A stretch of 64,000 nt of DNA, from assembly GCA_035549015.1 (NCBI GenBank), contig DASZRW010000029.1, forward strand, positions 1-64,000, read 5' to 3'. The stretch is from JAFDZV01 sp035549015 (GTDB lineage Bacteria > Bacteroidota > Ignavibacteria > OLB7). The translations under genes were made by a program, and so were the position numbers. The notes under the pieces are model-generated. The model did not search any database and was not told the origin of the DNA. It worked only from the letters and a program-made list of their open reading frames with translations. Numbering within the stretch: position 1 is the first letter of the stretch; every line of letters starts with the position of its first letter. Below, piece by piece: positions 17,530-27,300 of this stretch.

Positions 17530-17913
17530 GAGTTCTCGATCGCGGATGCAATGCCGGCATTACCGGGTTTCCCGTGGCGGTGATGCCGGCATTCCTATAT
17601 CCCGATCTCACGGTCGCCGGCCGTGATGGTGCTTCTGCATATGCAGCAGACATGTGATGGTTTCAATTGCCGTTCCCGGCATACCAATGCATGTGCGTCC
17701 CAACCCGGGCCAATGCTCGGCACCGATCCGATTGTTCGTGCGGGTTCACAGCCGGCACGACGAGCCGGCGGGGTCCGGGGCCGATGCTGGTGATCCCCTG
17801 ACGCTCTGCATTCTCCGTGCTTCGGATGTTGAGACGCCGGGGAAGCGTGCCTTCTCCTTCGCCAGTGCGCGGCAAATGCTCATCGATGCGCCGGGCCCGG
17901 ACGCGCAGCCGCA

Positions 17914-18639
17914 TTATTCATCTTCGTGCTGCCGATCTTCGTGCTGCCGATCCGCTGGCTGCTGATCTTCGGCTCCGCTCTGCGGCCATGCGACGCGGAC
18001 AAGCTTCTTCTCCTCCTGTTCGAACCACTCACAACCTCGAACCTTCAGATCGATCACCGTGATTGCGGCGTCGCGGAACTTGTTCTGTGCCTGCCGGATC
18101 TCCTCCTCCAATGATCCTCCCTTGAGCGTGAGGATCTTGCCGTCGTAACGGAGAATCGGGCGGGCCCACTTCATGAGATCGACAAGCGGTGCGGTGGCGC
18201 GCGAGACAATGAGATCGTACGGGCCGCGCAGCTTCGGGTGATTCGGTAATTCCTCCGCGCGCTCACGCACAGCCTGCAGGCCATGCTTCGTGATATGGCC
18301 CGCAAGCATGCTCACGGTCTGGACCTTCTTGGCGATCGAGTCCAGCAGCGTGATGTCGAACTTCGGATTGATGATCTTCAGCGGGATGCCCGGAAGCCCG
18401 CCTCCCGTGCCGATATCGAGCACGCGGCCCGACTTCGGGAGTTCGCCGGTGAATGCAATCGCCACGCAATGCAGGATATGGCGAAGCCAGATGGAATCCG
18501 TATCGCGTCGCGAAATCAGATTCACCCGCTCATTCCAATACAGCAGATCGCTCACATAGCGTTCGAACTGATCCATCTGCTCGTGCGAGAGCACCAGACC
18601 GTTGGTAGAGCATATCGACCAGAATTCCGTTGCGTCCAC
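17914..18639 (-). CDS. rsmG: 16S rRNA (guanine-527-N7)-methyltransferase
   Basis: Methylates G527 of 16S rRNA using S-adenosylmethionine. The conserved RsmG signature is present: QFERYVSDLLYWNERVNLIS, SIWLRHILHC, then the SAM loop VLDIGTGGGLPGIPLKI, DS-IAKKV, AEELP and YDLIVSRATAPL. The GTG at 18639 was chosen so that the N-terminal helix EFWSICSTNGLVLSHEQ is kept (241 residues); ATG 18576 (220 residues) is the alternative, and neither has a strong ribosome site. The C-terminus has a hydrophilic D-R-Q-H-E repeat (two exact 15-base units at 17921-17950) not typical of the family. It lies downstream of dapA on the same strand. Confidence 0.92.
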   Translation of the reverse strand: MDATEFWSICSTNGLVLSHEQMDQFERYVSDLLYWNERVNLISRRDTDSIWLRHILHCVAIAFTGELPKSGRVLDIGTGGGLPGIPLKIINPKFDITLLDSIAKKVQTVSMLAGHITKHGLQAVRERAEELPNHPKLRGPYDLIVSRATAPLVDLMKWARPILRYDGKILTLKGGSLEEEIRQAQNKFRDAAITVIDLKVRGCEWFEQEEKKLVRVAWPQSGAEDQQPADRQHEDRQHEDE

Positions 18640-18838
18640 GTGAATAGCGTGATGTTGATGTTCCGAACATCCGGCACCGCGGGCGTCCGGGCAGGTACCG
18701 CGATCCGGTGCAAAGGGAACAGTTGAAGGATGCAGGGATTGTACAGCCTTGAAACCATCTGCGCCGTGCGCCTTCGCCGTGCGCCTTCCGGAGAGAAGTG
18801 GGGGAGGACGCGCCGGGTGCTCTTCGGTGCGGCAGGAG

Positions 18839-19747
18839 CTACAGCAATCCGAGTTCGGCGAGCCCGGCGCGAAGCTGTGCACGGTTCCCCTCCTCCAGCG
18901 GAACCAGCGGTGCGCGGAACGTGGCGGACTGGAACAGTCCCATCATGTGCAGCGCCTCCTTCACCGGGACGGGGTTTGTCTCGATGAAGTTGAGCTTCAT
19001 GAGAGCGAACAACTTCATGTGCAGTGCGCGTGCAGCGCTGAAGTTGCCGGCCAGCGCCAGGCGGACCAGGGAGCCGAACATTTCCGGCACCTCGTTGCTG
19101 ACCACGGCGATAACTCCCTGGGCCCCGAGAGCGAGGAGCGGAAGGGTGAGGCTGTCCTCGCCACTGTACAGAACGAAGTGCTCCGGCGCATCGCGAACGA
19201 TGGCGCTGCACTGGTCCATGTCCGCGGAAGCCTCCTTGATCGCGACGATGTTTGCATGGCGGCGCGCAAGCTCGATCGTGGTCCGGGCCGTCATGTTGCT
19301 GGCCGTTCGAGCGGGCACATTGTAGAGTACGATGGGAAGATCGGGGACGGCCGCTGCGATGGCACTGAAGTGCTCGATGATCCCACGCTGCGACGGCTTG
19401 TTGTAATACGGCGATACCAGCAGCACGCCATCTGCGCCCAGCTCCCGGGCCTCCCGCGTCAACTCGATCGTTGCTGCGGTGACGTTCGATCCGGTGCCGG
19501 CCACAACAACGGGACGCCGGCCATCGTGCGCGCGCACGCGCTCGATGGTGAAGCGGATCACCTCCAGCTTCTCATCGTGCGTCATCGTGGCGCTCTCGCC
19601 GGTGGACCCGCAAGGAATCAGTGCCTCCACGCCGTTGGCGAGCTGCATGTCGATCAGCCTGCCGAACGAACCGAAGTCGATGGAGCCGTCGGCATTGAAC
19701 GGCGTTGAGAGCGCGGTGCCGGTGCCGCGAAAGAGAGGCGTGGACAT
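18839..19747 (-). CDS. dapA: 4-hydroxy-tetrahydrodipicolinate synthase
   Basis: Condenses pyruvate with aspartate semialdehyde, the first committed step of diaminopimelate/lysine synthesis. 302 residues, a normal length. Landmarks: PCGSTGES (residues 45-52), VSPYYNKPSQ, LYNVPART with the catalytic tyrosine at about 142, and AIKEAS with the Schiff-base lysine at 171. ATG 19747 starts MSTPLFRGTGTALSTPF; earlier in-frame codons have no family support. It lies 55 bases after dapB, so the two form an operon for consecutive steps of the pathway, with rsmG 199 bases further down. Confidence 0.95.
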   Translation of the reverse strand: MSTPLFRGTGTALSTPFNADGSIDFGSFGRLIDMQLANGVEALIPCGSTGESATMTHDEKLEVIRFTIERVRAHDGRRPVVVAGTGSNVTAATIELTREARELGADGVLLVSPYYNKPSQRGIIEHFSAIAAAVPDLPIVLYNVPARTASNMTARTTIELARRHANIVAIKEASADMDQCSAIVRDAPEHFVLYSGEDSLTLPLLALGAQGVIAVVSNEVPEMFGSLVRLALAGNFSAARALHMKLFALMKLNFIETNPVPVKEALHMMGLFQSATFRAPLVPLEEGNRAQLRAGLAELGLL

Positions 19748-19802
19748 GTTGATGTTCTGTATGAATTGCCAGAGGAGTTTCCGGAACGATGCCGAACGCG
19801 AG

Positions 19803-20570
19803 TCATCGCACGCTCTGTGCCGGTCGTTCAAAAATGTCTTCGAACCGGTAGAGCCCGGCCGGCTGCGCAACCAGCCAGCGGGCGGCGAGCAGGGCCCCGA
19901 GTGCAAAGCCGGTCCGGTTCTTTGCGCGATGTATCAGCTCCACGGTATCCGCCTCCGAGTCGAACGTCACGGTATGAGTCCCCACGGTGGTGCCGACGCG
20001 CTGGCTGCTGACATGCAGATCGTGCGGATCGATCGGGCCGTGAGCCGGCTCCGCCAGCATTCTGGATTTACGCTCGAGCGTTGCCAGGAGTACCTCGGCA
20101 ATCGATATCGCGGTGCCGCTCGGCGAGTCCGCCTTGCGGGTATGGTGGATCTCGTGAACGGCCGCGTCGTACATCGCATACTCGTTGAACAACGCACCTG
20201 CGGTGTGAATCAGCGAGAGGAATATGTTGACCCCGATCGAGAAGTTGCTGCCGTACAGCAGGCGCCCGCCGTGACGTGCAACATCTGCGCGAACGCTCCC
20301 GAGTTCTCCAAGCCAGCCGGTGGTTCCCACGACAATCGGACGCTCCCATTCCAGCATGCGCCTGATATTTGCGGGGGCCGCGTCCGGGCGGGTGAATTCG
20401 ATGGCAACGTCGAAGTCCGCTTCGGGCTCGGCTCCAAGGGGCGTGTCGGCATCGAAGCGCGCCGCGATCGAAACGTCGTGATCCGGTGCAAGGCCTGCTA
20501 TCTCGCGACCCATGCGGCCGTACCCGATCAGCGCCACACGAAGGGTTGATCTGCTCTGCGGAGTGCTCAT
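19803..20570 (-). CDS. dapB: 4-hydroxy-tetrahydrodipicolinate reductase
   Basis: Reduces the DapA product with NAD(P)H in diaminopimelate synthesis. 255 residues. N-terminal Rossmann motif VALIGYGRMGREIAGL, VGTTGWLGEL, NFSIGVNIFLSL, and the substrate motif EIHHTRKADSPSGTAISIAE with the conserved H-H and K-SGT. ATG 20570 starts MSTPQSRSTL; a TATCTT box lies 10 bases upstream on the minus strand, so the leader may be very short. The gene heads the dapB-dapA-(rsmG) run and is divergent from the glycosyltransferase at 20668. Confidence 0.94.
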   Translation of the reverse strand: MSTPQSRSTLRVALIGYGRMGREIAGLAPDHDVSIAARFDADTPLGAEPEADFDVAIEFTRPDAAPANIRRMLEWERPIVVGTTGWLGELGSVRADVARHGGRLLYGSNFSIGVNIFLSLIHTAGALFNEYAMYDAAVHEIHHTRKADSPSGTAISIAEVLLATLERKSRMLAEPAHGPIDPHDLHVSSQRVGTTVGTHTVTFDSEADTVELIHRAKNRTGFALGALLAARWLVAQPAGLYRFEDIFERPAQSVR

Positions 20571-20667
20571 GGTAGCCGCGAAGATAGGGAGAAGAGAAAC
20601 GTCCATGTGTGATTGCTGGCAATAGGGGGATGGATTCTCGTGGACGAGTTCTATATTTTCATCCACT

Positions 20668-21729
20668 ATGCCAGTTCTGACACCCACCGACCAGCTCAGG
20701 CGCATCCTTGTGGCCCGCACAGACGGCCTTGGGGATGTGATCGTAACGCTGCCCATTGCCGTTGCATTGAAGCAGCGGCTTCCCGGCGCCCAGGTTGCGT
20801 TCCTGGTGACGCCGTATACCGCGCCGATCGTTCGTCGGATCGCCGAGGTGGACGAGGTGCTGACGATAACGGAAGTGCGGAGCGGCCTGCACGTGCTGAA
20901 GGCCTACAAGCCCAACGCCATCATCTTCGCCAAGCCGGACTTCCGCCTGGCTCTCGAGGCCGTGATCGCCCGCGTGGATGTGCGCGTGGGGACGGGGTAT
21001 CGATGGTACTCCGGGTTGTTCACGCGCTGGGTGTACGAACACAGGCGCACCGGTGCCAAGCACGAGGCCCAGTACGGCGTGAATCTGCTCTCGCCGATAT
21101 TGAACGGCGAGTTGACGGTAACGATGCCGAAGCTGCCGATTTCCTCTCCGGGCATGTCCGAGTATCAGCAGCGTCTTGCGGATGCCGGGCATGTGGGTGA
21201 ATTCATGGTGCTGCATCCGGGCAGCCGGGGTTCCGCGGCGCTCTATCCACCGGATCAGTACGCGCGCGTGGCCAACACATTGCTGGCTGAACACTCCGGC
21301 CTTTCGATCGTGATAACCGCTGGTCCGGGGGAGGATGAGCTTGCTCGGAGCGTTGCGAACGGGATTGTCGCGCGCGAACGGGTGGTCCTGCTGGATAACC
21401 TTTCGCTGGATGGCCTGAGCGAGCTTCTGCGTGCGGCGAACGGTTTCCTTGGCAGTTCCAGCGGCCCGGCGCACCTGGCCGCATTGGTGAACACTCCGGT
21501 TGTCGGGCTGTATCCGGGACTGCCGCCGGTCTGGCCGGCACGTTGGAAGCCGCTGGGCGATCATGTGACCACGCTGGTCCCCCATCCCGATGAGCCGTTT
21601 TGCCCGGAGTGCGGAAAGAAGCACCAGCCGGAGAACTGCGTCAAGCGGATAGCCCCGGAGCGCGTGATCGAAGCCTGCCGCGGAATGCTGATCGGCAAGG
21701 ACGCCGGCACCACCGACTACATCTCGTGA
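20668..21729 (+). CDS. family 9 glycosyltransferase (heptosyltransferase-like)
   Basis: 353 residues, GT-B fold. The N-terminus ILVARTDGLGDVIVTLPIA is the GT9 signature of ADP-heptose:LPS heptosyltransferases; the C-terminal half carries VLHPGSRGSAALYPPDQYA, GLSELLRAANGFLGSSSGPA and VVGLYPGLPPVWPARW, the nucleotide-sugar site. A cysteine cluster near the end (CPECGKKHQPENC) resembles that of several GT9 enzymes. It probably adds a sugar to lipopolysaccharide core at the inner membrane face; the exact sugar cannot be told. ATG 20668 follows a TATATT box by 10 bases and lacks a Shine-Dalgarno. It is divergent from dapB. Confidence 0.88.
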   Translation: MPVLTPTDQLRRILVARTDGLGDVIVTLPIAVALKQRLPGAQVAFLVTPYTAPIVRRIAEVDEVLTITEVRSGLHVLKAYKPNAIIFAKPDFRLALEAVIARVDVRVGTGYRWYSGLFTRWVYEHRRTGAKHEAQYGVNLLSPILNGELTVTMPKLPISSPGMSEYQQRLADAGHVGEFMVLHPGSRGSAALYPPDQYARVANTLLAEHSGLSIVITAGPGEDELARSVANGIVARERVVLLDNLSLDGLSELLRAANGFLGSSSGPAHLAALVNTPVVGLYPGLPPVWPARWKPLGDHVTTLVPHPDEPFCPECGKKHQPENCVKRIAPERVIEACRGMLIGKDAGTTDYIS

Positions 21730-21846
21730 CGCCCGTTTCGTTGAAATTCATCGAATTCTGCCGAGGCCGTCAAACCTTCCCCCTGTCGGGACGACAAACT
21801 GCTCGAATCGCAATCAAGGTTCAGATAACGGATCAACAGGTATAGT

Positions 21847-22701
21847 ATGAAGATGAATCTGAAGGGAACGTTGCTTCGGCGTGCGGGGTACGCAGTCTCG
21901 GCTCTGGCAACAGGTGTCGTGGTTGTGGCGCTGATGTCGGCCGGGCCGGAATCGACGCCGGCTCTGGAGGCCTATGCTGACGGCGCTCTCAGATATGTAC
22001 CGAATACGGCCTATGGCTTCGACGAAAAGCTACAGTTCGATGTCGGCTACAAGTTCATCACGGCCGGGACGGCGGTCATGCAGATCGGCTCGGCGCCGGT
22101 AGCGGTAAGCGGGCGCAATTGCTATGATGTTCGATTCGATGTGCGCACGACGTCCGCGTTCGACAAGGTCTTCAAGGTTCGCGATCGCTATCAGACCTAT
22201 ATCGACATCGACGGGATCTTCCCGTGGCGCTTCGAGCAGAGCGTACGTGAAGGAAACTATTCGCGGGACTTCTCGGCGATCGTCGATCAGCGTGCGAACG
22301 TTGCCAAGACCACCGAAGGGAGCTTCAAGATTCCTGCGTTCGTGCACGATATTCTGAGCGCCTTCTACTATACTCGCGCACTCGATCTCCACAGCCTGAA
22401 GAAGGGGCAGAGTTTCACGCTCAAGAACTTCTACGGGAAGAACACCTACGATCTTCGTATCCGGATCCTCGGGAGGGAGCAGGTCGAGGTGGACGCCGGC
22501 ACATTCGATTGTATCGTGGTGGAGCCGCTCGTGGTGGAAGGGGGGCTGTTCAAGAACGAGGGGCGCATCGTGGTCTATCTGACCGACGATGACCGGAAGA
22601 TCCCGGTGAAGGTGAGCACGAAGGTGGTGATCGGCTCGATCGACGGCGAGCTCACCGGATATTCCGGGACACGGGGCCCGATCGCTGCGAAGAGAAACTG
22701 A
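21847..22701 (+). CDS. DUF3108 domain exported protein
   Basis: 284 residues. A long hydrophobic N-terminal segment (SALATGVVVVALMSAG) looks like an export signal or anchor. The rest is a beta-rich DUF3108 domain: GFDEKLQFDVGYKFITAGTA, a DVRFDVRTTSAFDKVFKVRD stretch, FFPWRFEQ-type motif as IFPWRFEQSVREGNY, and VEPLVVEGGLFKNEGRIVVY near the end. DUF3108 proteins are periplasmic and their role is not established. The annotated start is ATG 21847 (MKMNLKG); there is no strong ribosome site. A terminator hairpin follows at 22755. Confidence 0.85.
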   Translation: MKMNLKGTLLRRAGYAVSALATGVVVVALMSAGPESTPALEAYADGALRYVPNTAYGFDEKLQFDVGYKFITAGTAVMQIGSAPVAVSGRNCYDVRFDVRTTSAFDKVFKVRDRYQTYIDIDGIFPWRFEQSVREGNYSRDFSAIVDQRANVAKTTEGSFKIPAFVHDILSAFYYTRALDLHSLKKGQSFTLKNFYGKNTYDLRIRILGREQVEVDAGTFDCIVVEPLVVEGGLFKNEGRIVVYLTDDDRKIPVKVSTKVVIGSIDGELTGYSGTRGPIAAKRN

Positions 22702-22754
22702 TCCGGGCAGGCGATTTACGCTCGAGGCGACAGGGCCAGAGGGTGTTTCGAATT

Positions 22755-22786
22755 GCGCCCCTTCCTCTAACAAGGGAAAGGGGCGC
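22755..22786 (+). terminator. hairpin terminator after DUF3108 gene
   Basis: GCGCCCCTT pairs with AAGGGGCGC, extended by CC/GG, followed by CTCATTTG. It lies 54 bases after the stop codon. Confidence 0.6.
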
Positions 22787-23065
22787 CTCATTTGCACTGG
22801 GAGGAATGAATCAGAATGTGAATGCAGGGCGTGACGAATCGTCACGGTGCGTGCAGGTGAATCACCTCCAGACAGCGAATTCCATAAAAAAGGACGGATT
22901 TGGCCCATTCGAAACGTGGCACCCCAATTGCTTTGAATCACCCCGGATCGTTTCCCCCTTTACGAACGGACGGGAGCGATTCATCAACGGTTCTTTGACA
23001 GGGATAATGGATCGATGAAGCCGCGGTGGGTGAATGTGATGATTGCAAGATCGGTGAGGTAAGGA

Positions 23066-23073
23066 TATATTTG
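23066..23073 (+). promoter_or_regulatory. candidate -7 box (TATATTTG) for the tRNA unit
   Basis: TATATTTG fits TAnnTTTG, with TTG at 23043-23045, 20 bases upstream. Transcription would begin about 100 bases before the tRNA. Confidence 0.35.
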
Positions 23074-23157
23074 GGCCCTCCTACAGGGGGCGGCAAGCGT
23101 TCTTCTCCCGGTATGTGGCAGGAAAATAAAGTGGCAAAAGAAGACAAGTCTATTGAC

Positions 23158-23174
23158 TTCAAGTGCTACTTGAA
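23158..23174. repeat. perfect inverted repeat next to tRNA-Arg
   Basis: TTCAAGT, 3-base centre, ACTTGAA, ending 6 bases before the tRNA 5' end. It could be a protein site or a small hairpin in the precursor. Confidence 0.6.
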
Positions 23175-23180
23175 TATATT

Positions 23181-23253
23181 GCGCCCGTGGCTCAATGGAT
23201 AGAGCATCAGATTCCGGTTCTGAGGGTTGGGGGTTCGAGTCCCTCCGGGCGCG
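23181..23253 (+). tRNA. tRNA-Arg, anticodon CCG
   Basis: A complete cloverleaf can be drawn. Acceptor stem GCGCCCG pairs with CGGGCGC (23246-23252); D stem GCTC/GAGC; anticodon stem TCAGA/TCTGA with loop TTCCGGT giving anticodon CCG (reads CGG); a 5-base variable loop; T stem GGGGG/CCCTC with loop TTCGAGT. The discriminator base is G at 23253. CCA is not encoded. Confidence 0.96.
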
Positions 23254-23381
23254 CAATGCCAACCAAATGCTCCTGTATCTCTTCGGTCCAAGGGATATGA
23301 AGCCGATCTTCATGATCTCTGCTCCCTGAAAAAACTCTCCGAATCAATACACAGCACTCTTGCTACTTGCTACAATCAGGA

Positions 23382-24077
23382 ATGGCTACTCGGCAGTCGA
23401 ACACTGATACGATCGATACGCTGGACGGCGAACGTGGTGGGAACTTTCTGACGGACAACCTTCGTCAGATCGTGATCGCCGTTGTGGTCGTCCTTCTTAT
23501 TGTTGGTGGAGTCGTATACTTCCGTTCTCAGGGAGCTCAGGCGAATGAGGAGGCAGCTGCCGCACTCAGCGCCGTTCGCCCGTACTACGATCGTGGAGAA
23601 TATGAGTCCGCAGTCCGTGGCGACGCCACCAAGACCATCAATGGCCAGAAGATTCGCGGGTTGCAATCGATCGTTGAAGAGTGGGGCTCCACTTCCGCAG
23701 GGAAGGTTGCCGCACTTCTTCTGGGGAACTCCTATATGGCAATGGGCCAGCCGGCGAAGGCTGCCGAGCCGTTCGAGACGGCCGCACGTGCTGATGATGA
23801 CCTGGTGGTTGCTCCCGCTCACGCCGGGCTCGCCGAGGTGAATGAGGCTGCCGGGAAGTTCGAGGCCGCCGCAAAGGAGTTCGAGGAGGCTGCTTCGCAC
23901 GACCATGTCGAGCTGAACACGCCTCAGTATCTGCTGGGTGCCGCTCGCAACTACGAGCGCGCCGGCAAGAACGATGCGGCGACGGAGAACTATCGCAAGG
24001 TCGCTACGCAGTTTCCACAATCTCCGGCCAATGCGCAGGCCAGGTTGGCTTTGGCTCGGCACAACGTCGAGCTGTAA
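23382..24077 (+). CDS. membrane-anchored TPR protein (YfgM/TPR_21-like)
   Basis: 231 residues. Residues about 28-48 form one transmembrane helix (IVIAVVVVLLIVGGVVYF) after a short cytoplasmic tail, so the C-terminal part is periplasmic. That part is built of TPR helices: SAGKVAALLLGNSYMAMGQ, PAHAGLAEVNEAAGKFEAAA, YLLGAARNYERAGKNDAATE and a final QARLALARHN. The layout matches YfgM-like ancillary chaperone proteins of the Sec translocon; function here is by analogy. ATG 23382 was chosen over the TTG 15 bases earlier. It is followed by the hairpin at 24088. Confidence 0.8.
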   Translation: MATRQSNTDTIDTLDGERGGNFLTDNLRQIVIAVVVVLLIVGGVVYFRSQGAQANEEAAAALSAVRPYYDRGEYESAVRGDATKTINGQKIRGLQSIVEEWGSTSAGKVAALLLGNSYMAMGQPAKAAEPFETAARADDDLVVAPAHAGLAEVNEAAGKFEAAAKEFEEAASHDHVELNTPQYLLGAARNYERAGKNDAATENYRKVATQFPQSPANAQARLALARHNVEL

Positions 24078-24087
24078 CAAAGAACAG

Positions 24088-24117
24088 AGCGATTCACGGC
24101 ATGGCTCGTGAGTCGCT
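24088..24117 (+). terminator. hairpin terminator after TPR gene
   Basis: AGCGATTCACG pairs with CGTGAGTCGCT (one G-T pair) around an 8-base loop, 10 bases after the stop. No T tract. Confidence 0.6.
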
Positions 24118-24311
24118 TCGCTGTTAGGGCGGATCCCCCGCCTGGAATCGGACTAACGCTGAATCAAGGATACGTGAACAATCTTAAGACGCTCATGATG
24201 CTTGAGACTCCCTGCGAGTCGCCGCGATGCGATTCCAGCGCTTCGAACAGAGAAAAATCGCAGAACAGAATACATCGGTTACTCATTGATTCTCTCAATG
24301 CAGGAGGAACT

Positions 24312-27300
24312 ATGCAACGTTTGCTAAGGGCGTTACTCCTGGTAATGGCGTTTATCGTTGTTGGTGATCTGGCTACGGCTCAGGTTGCCAAACCGATCCG
24401 CATCGTAAGCGGTCGCCTTGCACAGGGAGTACACCGGGTCTTCATCAAGGACACGCTGTATCAGATCTCCGGAAACTACGTCGTTGCCGGCCAGCTCATG
24501 ATCGAGCCGGGAACGACGGTCGAGTTTCTTCCGAACGGACGTCTGATCGACTCAGTCGGTGGTAAGATTATCGCCGACGGTGAGCTTCAGGCTATCTGGG
24601 ACCGTAATACGACGGATGTGAATTCGTATGCGGATCGCTATTGCGATCTGAACTACATGCGGGCACACGTTACCGTAGGCGGCAAGCCGGAGATCACGGC
24701 TCCAGGTCCGAACTGGACCTTCTACGTCCCGTACATCGAATTCTACTACGCGAACCAGCGCGACAACTGCGCTACGGACAACAACAAGAAGAACGTTCCG
24801 TACGCACGCGACGTGGTTCGTAACCCGATCGTCTTCCGCGGTCGGCCGGTAAACCAGTTCTCCACTGAATGGGGCCACATCGTGGTGCTTCCGGGTGCCG
24901 ACACGGCAATCTTCCGGAACTGCCAGTTCGTGAACTTCCGCAAGGATACCCAGGTGGTGCAGAGCACGCAGTACTACCAGCCGAGCGCGCTGGCGGGTTA
25001 CAGCGGTACGCAGATCCTTGCCGGCTTCGACATGAACCGGAAGATGCAGATCCTTTCGAGCGGTGGCGGTGGCGCCATGACGGTCTTCTCCTCGAAGACC
25101 TGGATCCTCGATTGCCGCTTCGACAGCAACTTCGCCCGTTATCACGGCGGTGCAGTTCAGTTCCTCCAGGCTCCGTTCGACGCTACCGGACAGTTCTATC
25201 AACCTGCTCCAGGCGTTCCGGTGGCCTCAACTGCCTATCCGGCGGTCGACCCCGAATCCTACGATCTCTACGGAGGAGCAGTGGTTACGCCGTTCGGCAA
25301 CTTCCCGGCGTTTACCGCCACTCCGCCGCTCGGGCCCAGCTCGCAGTATCGTCAGGCCTATGACGACGGCCGTATCGCCGTCAACAAGGGCCGCGTTCGC
25401 CGCCTCTACTTCCGCGATAATCGCGTGGTTGTGGGCGCGGTGATCAACGACGTTCAGAGCTATCGCGACAACGAAAAGGTTGTTGCGCCGATCTACCCGG
25501 TTACGGCTACCTCCACCAATACCGTTGCGAAGAACGAAGCGTACGGTGGTGCGGTGTACGTGAGCGGTCGTCGTTTCGTACAGGTGTTCTTCGGCGGCGG
25601 CAGCGCTCTGCGCAACCTCGGCCTCGGCACCGACCCGACCGACACGATCGTCTGCGAGCGTAACTACGCAGTCAACTACCAGGATACGAATGCGGTGACG
25701 TTCAACATCAACAACGTCCCGACCACTATCCGTACCAGCGGCGCCAAGGGTGGTGCCTTCTTCATTGGTGATTCCAGCTCGATGGTCTTCGAGCTGTCGC
25801 GCTTCAACGACAACTTCACGGCGGTTCCGAACATTCCGGATCGTGACTACATCGGCGCATCGAAGTACTCGCAGGGCGGCGGCATCTATATGTCGACGAC
25901 CTCGCCTGAACTGACGATCAACGACAACGTCGCGATGCGGAACAACAAGTCGGGCCAGGGTGGTGCGATCTATGTCGCTGCAGTTGCTCTGCCGACATCC
26001 GATCCGTTCCTCTCGCCGAACCTGCTCGGTGACAGTGTCTACTTCACCGGCAACAAGGCCGAGTACGACGGTGGTGCGATCTTCACCCAGCGCAACACGC
26101 GCATTCAGGCGAAGTATCTCACCCGCGTTCATACGGATGCCCCGGGCAACCCGTTGATCGATCATCGTATCCTGTTCGACAACAACGCCGCAGGTCTTTC
26201 GGGTGGTGCTATCAGCATTGACAACCGCACCAACACCACGAACAGTCTTGCTCGCGTTGAGCGCGTTCTGTTCAGCAACAACATCGTTGGTGACTCGGCG
26301 CGCGTTGACGCCATTCGTCAGATCAAGCTCTTCAATCCGGTTGCGAGCCCGATTCGTCCGGGGAACGAGCACGGTGTCTATACCGTACTCGACGAGTATC
26401 ACATGCCGATCCTCCTCCTCTCGACGGAGGTGCTGGGTGGTGGTGCTCTCTTCTCGTACAACGGCAACACCAACTTCTTCCGTTCGGTTGAGTTCTTCCG
26501 GAACGCGACCGAGGGGGGTAACGGTGGTGCAGTTTCGCTCGTTACGCCGGTTCGCGTGAATCGCTACTTCGTCTCCGAAGGCGATGTCGCCTATGACTTC
26601 GTGACCGGAGTTCCGGTGGCATTCGATGACGGTCCCGAGCCGACCGATCAGCGCCAGATGACCCGTTTCATCCAGAACGTGGCCGTCCGTGATCTGACCA
26701 ACCCGCAGACGTTCAACCCGAATCCGTCGTCGTCGCGCGGTACGCTCCTGGATCCGAACCGTAACTACACCGGTCTCGGTGGCGCACTCTACATCAACGA
26801 TCGTCAGCCGCCGGGCCCGAACCCGGGTACGCCGCGTGTTGACTCGGTGATCTGCCATCGCGTTCGTATCGAGCAGGACAGCGCATGGTCCGGTTCGGCC
26901 GTCTACTCGGCCAACTACGAGCTTCGCGTTCTGTTCAACAAGTCGCTCATCGCCCGCAACGTTGCCACCTCCACGGTTGGCCGCACTGTGGACTCGATCG
27001 ACAACTATCGCACGTCGCCGGCTGCTGACAGCACTGCCGGAGCGCTCTTCTTCGCCGATGTGGAAGGTCCGTTGCCGACAACGTCCTACCATGTGAACGC
27101 GAACTCGATCTATGACAACGAGGGTCGCTTCCTGGTGCGTGCACCGGATGCACCTGCAGGATCGGTTGGCTTCGGCCAGAGCGGTGCCGACACGCTGCGT
27201 GGCAACTACTGGGGCCGCACCGAGGCTCCGGTGACGACGATCCTTCCGAGCGGAACGGTGCAGAGCACCTTCTACGTGGATGGGTACGGCTGCACGCTCC

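Larger units (their letters stand above)
22787..23180 (+). other. intergenic region before tRNA-Arg
   Basis: About 390 bases with no gene. It contains the candidate promoter at 23066, a short hairpin at 23075-23091 (GCCCTC with GGGGGC) and the perfect inverted repeat at 23158-23174. Confidence 0.5.

Noticed and set aside
23153..23180. TTGACT-N16-TATATT promoter immediately upstream of tRNA-Arg
   Set aside because: The -10 ends one base before the mature tRNA, so transcription would begin inside the tRNA.
23181..23253. tRNA-associated integration site
   Set aside because: No integrase, direct repeat of the tRNA 3' end or foreign block was found next to it.
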